Part shown: positions 61,300 to 64,000 of the stretch, piece after piece | How positions within the stretch are numbered: the stretch's first letter is position 1 | Layout of the letters: every line of letters begins with the position of its first letter | NCBI GenBank assembly: GCA_963855995.1 | Contig: OY979721.1 | Location: forward strand, 6,458,265-6,522,264 | DNA: 64,000 nucleotides | DNA from: Muricea muricata | Lineage: Eukaryota; Cnidaria; Anthozoa; Malacalcyonacea; Plexauridae | Direction: 5' to 3' | Program-made: the position numbers and the translations under genes | Notes under the pieces: generated by a model | Seen by the model: the letters and a program-made list of their open reading frames with translations, nothing else | Database searches by the model: none | Told to the model about the DNA's origin: nothing

Positions 61300-64000
61300 G
61301 CGTAAAAACATGCTGAAATCACCAACTAAAAATTGCCGTTTTAAATCGATCAGGGCGACGTTTTAGAGCTTAAAATGAGGTTTTCAGGGCAAAAGTGAAC
61401 GAGTTGAGCGCAATGATGTACTGCAATCACGGACCTAAAAGAGACTTTCTAAATGGAAATTGCAGAACTTAGCATGTCGGTAATCATGTTTTCGGCGGTC
61501 AAACCATCGACATGAGCGAAAGTACATGTTGAAATGAGAAACCTATAACTTGCTTGTAGACTGAAAAGAAACGATCTTAGAACCATAAAAATCGCGTTTT
61601 AAGCGTTCTAGAAGCGATTTGAGCGTAAAAACATGCTAAAATCACCAACTAAAAATCGCCGTTTTAAATCGATCAGGGCGACGTTTTAGAGCTTTAAATG
61701 AGGTTTTCAGTGCTAAAGTGAACGAGTTGAGCGCAATGATGTACTGCAATCACGGACCTAAAAGAGACTTTCTAAATGGAAATTGCAGAACTTAGCATGT
61801 CGGGAATCATGTTTTCGGCGCTCAAACCATCGAGATGAGCGAAATGACATGTTGAAATGAGAAACCTATAACTTGCTTGTAGACTGAAAAGAAACGATCT
61901 TAGAACCATCAAAATCGCGTTTTAAGCGTTCTAGAAGCGATTTGAGCGTAAAAACATGCTCAAATAACCAACTAAAAATATCCGTTTTAAATCGATCAGG
62001 GCGACGTTTTAAAGCTTAAAATGAGGTTTTCAGTGCTAAAATGAACGAGTTGAGCGCAATGACGTACTGCAATCACGGACCTAAAAGAGACTTTCTAAAT
62101 GGAAATTGCAGAACTTAGCAAGTCGGGAATCATGTTTTCGGCGCTCAAACCATCCACATGAGCGAAATAACACGTTGACATGAGAAACCTATAACTTGCT
62201 TGTAGACTGAAAAGAAACGATCTTAGAACCATCAAAATAGCGTTTTAAGCCTTCTAGAAGCGATTTGAGCGTAAAAACACGCTCAAATCAATAACTAAAA
62301 ATCGCCGTTTTAAATCGATCAGGGCGACGTTTTAGAGCTTAAAATGATGTTTTCAGTGCTAAAGTGAACGAGTTGAGCGCAATGATGTACTGCAATCACG
62401 GACTTAAAAGAGACCTTCTAAATGGAAATAGCAGAAGTTAGCAAGTCGGGAATCATGTTTTCGGCGCTCAAACCATCGAGATGAGCGAAATAACACGTTG
62501 ACAAGAGAAACCTATGACTTGCTTGTAAACTGAAAAGAAACGATCTTAGAACCATTAAAATCGTGTTTTAAGCGTTCTAGAAGCGATTTGAGCGTGAAAA
62601 CATGCTCAAATAACCAACTTAAAATTGCCGTTTCAAATCGATCAGCGCGACGTTTTAGAGCTTAAAATGAGGTTTTCAGTGCTAAAGTGAACGAGTTGAG
62701 CGCAATGATGTACTGCAATCACGGACCTAAAAGAGACTTTCTAAATGGAAATTGCAGAACTTAGCAAGTCGGGAATCATGTTTTCGGCGCTTAAACCATC
62801 GACATGAGCGAAATAACACGTTGACATGAGAAACCTATAACTTGCTTGTATACTGAAAAGAAACGATCTTAGAACCATCAAAATTGCGTTTTAAGCGTTC
62901 TAGATGCGATTTGAGCGTAAAAACATGCTCAAATAACCAACTAAAAATTGCCGTTTTAAATCGATCAGGGCAACGTTTTAGAGCTTGAAATGATGTTTTC
63001 AGTGCTAAAGTGAAAGAGTTGAGCGCAATGATGTACTGCAATCACGGACCTAAAAGAGACCTTCTAAATGGAAATAGCAGAAGTTAACAAGTCGGGAATC
63101 ATGTTTTCGGCGCTCAAACCATCGAGATGAGCGAAATAACACGTTGACAACAGAAACCTATAACTTGCTTGTAAACTGAAAAGAAACGATCTTAGAACCA
63201 TCAAAATCACGTTTTAGGTGTTCTAGAAGCGATTTGAGCGTAAAAACATGCTCAAATAACCAACTTAAAATTGCCGTTGTAAATCGATCAGGGCGACGTT
63301 TTAGAGCTTAAAATGAGGTTGTCAGTGCTAATGTGAACGAGTTGAGCGCAATGATGTACTGCAATCACGGACCTAAAAGAGACTTTCTAAATGGAAATTG
63401 CAGAACTTACCAAGTCGGGAATCATGTTTTCGGCGCTCAAACCATCGAGATGAGCGAAATAACACGTTTACATAAGAAACCTATAACTTGCTTGTGGACT
63501 GAAAAGAAACGATCTTAGAACCATCAAAATCGCGTTTTAAGCCTTCCACAAGCGATTTGAGCGTAAAAACATGCTCAAATAACCAACTTAAAATTGCCGT
63601 TTTAAATCGATCAGGGGGACGTTTTAGAGCTTAAAATGAGGTTTTCAGTGCTAAAGTGAACGAGTTGAGCGAAATGATGTACTGCAATCACGGACCTAAA
63701 AGAGACTTTCTAAATGGAAATTGCAGAACTTAGCAAGTCGGGAATCATGTTTTCAGCGCTCAAACCATCGACATGAGCGAAATAACACGTTGACATGAGA
63801 AACCTATAACTTGCTTGTAGACTGAAAAGTAACGATCTTAGAACCATCAAAATCACGTTTTAGGCGTTCTAGAAGCGATTTGAGCGTAAAAACATGCTCA
63901 AATAACCAACTAAAAATCGCCGTTTTAAATCGATCAGGGCGACGTTTTAGAGCTTAAAATGATGTTTTCAGTGCTAAAGTGAACGAGTTTAGCGCAATGA
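61300..64000. repeat. Diverged monomers without HOR, probable array edge
   Basis: Monomer starts 61300, 61623, 61946, 62269, 62592, 62915, 63238, 63561 and partial 63884. The first three resemble M9/M10b, M11 and M12 (with an M13/M3-like end); the rest do not match a single type. Private changes accumulate: gtaaaaacacgctc at 62271, tttcaaatcg near 62631, cctatgacttg near 62511, ccattaaaatc near 62553, and in the monomer at 63238 bases 63279, 63321, 63469, 63474, 63496, 63547 and 63549. No order repeats within this stretch or elsewhere in the window. Confidence 0.88.

Larger units (their letters stand above)
1..64000. repeat. Satellite DNA array, 323-bp monomer, head to tail
   Basis: The whole window is a tandem array with no interruption. 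Using the motif gcgtaaaaacatgctc as phase mark, monomers start at 3, 326, 649, 972, 1295, 1618, 1940 and so on to 63884, always 321-323 bp apart: 198 full copies and one 117-bp partial. Positions 1-2 are the tail of a preceding monomer, so the array continues to the left, and it is still running at 64000. Monomer types differ by about 3-8% by eye. Long, gene-free, ordered arrays like this are typical of eukaryotic centromeric or heterochromatic satellites; that location is inferred, not shown. No open frame resembles a gene, and no tRNA, rRNA, transposon end or unique spacer was seen. Confidence 0.98.

Noticed and set aside
62835..63041. 68-codon open frame on the minus strand
   Set aside because: It lies wholly within satellite monomers and crosses a monomer boundary. 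It is open only because the edge monomers have private changes; equivalent frames elsewhere are closed. No domain, signal or start-site context supports a gene.
63333..63518. 61-codon open frame on the plus strand, starting GTG
   Set aside because: It is a translation of one diverged monomer. The same stretch in the other monomers is interrupted, and composition is that of the satellite.
1..64000. CRISPR array
   Set aside because: The repeats abut directly and are 323 bp long with no unique spacers, and no cas gene is present.
1..64000. Transposon, LTR or ribosomal spacer origin
   Set aside because: No terminal repeats, target duplications, polyA tail, polymerase coding remains or rRNA sequence were seen in any monomer. 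An origin from such an element in the distant past cannot be excluded from sequence alone.

Overview
The whole window is one uninterrupted satellite DNA array. I found no gene, RNA gene, transposon or unique sequence in it. The basic unit is about 323 bp (321-323 bp) and about 39% GC by hand count. All copies are head to tail in one orientation: 198 complete monomers plus a 117-bp partial one at the right end. This is typical of eukaryotic nuclear heterochromatin (centromere, pericentromere or another block). I do not recognise the family and cannot name the species. CpG is not depleted in the monomer (about 19 against about 12 expected in one hand-counted unit), which argues weakly against a genome that heavily methylates and mutates CpG, and would fit many invertebrates.

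The repeat is nested at four levels. (1) Each 323-bp monomer looks like three diverged subunits of 108+108+107 bp. (2) The monomer is the basic tandem unit. (3) Ten distinguishable monomer types, M1-M10, occur in fixed order as a 3,227-bp higher-order repeat (HOR). (4) Right of about 12.3 kb these 10-mers are embedded in a larger unit of 28 or 35 monomers (9,033 or 11,291 bp), in which an alpha-type 10-mer, an extra block M10b-M21, re-used M1/M2 monomers and a beta-type M3-M10 follow one another.

Layout: 3-3552 is a 10-mer with one extra M3; 3553-6779 is a canonical 10-mer; 6780-9359 is a truncated alpha copy ending in an M8/M1 hybrid; 9360-12263 is M2-M10. Then come large unit A 12264-23554 (35 monomers), B 23555-32587 (28), C 32588-41620 (28), D 41621-52589 (34, with an internal 1,935-bp duplication) and E 52590-61299 (27, long form, breaking off). 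From 61300 to 64000 the monomers are individually diverged and show no HOR, as expected near the edge of an array.

The copies record a readable history of unequal exchange, local duplication and conversion-like tracts: B and C differ at only a few positions I could find over 9 kb, while monomer types differ by several percent. All positions were read by eye; identities were not computed. Because such arrays are easily mis-assembled, copy number and order depend on the quality of the long reads used.
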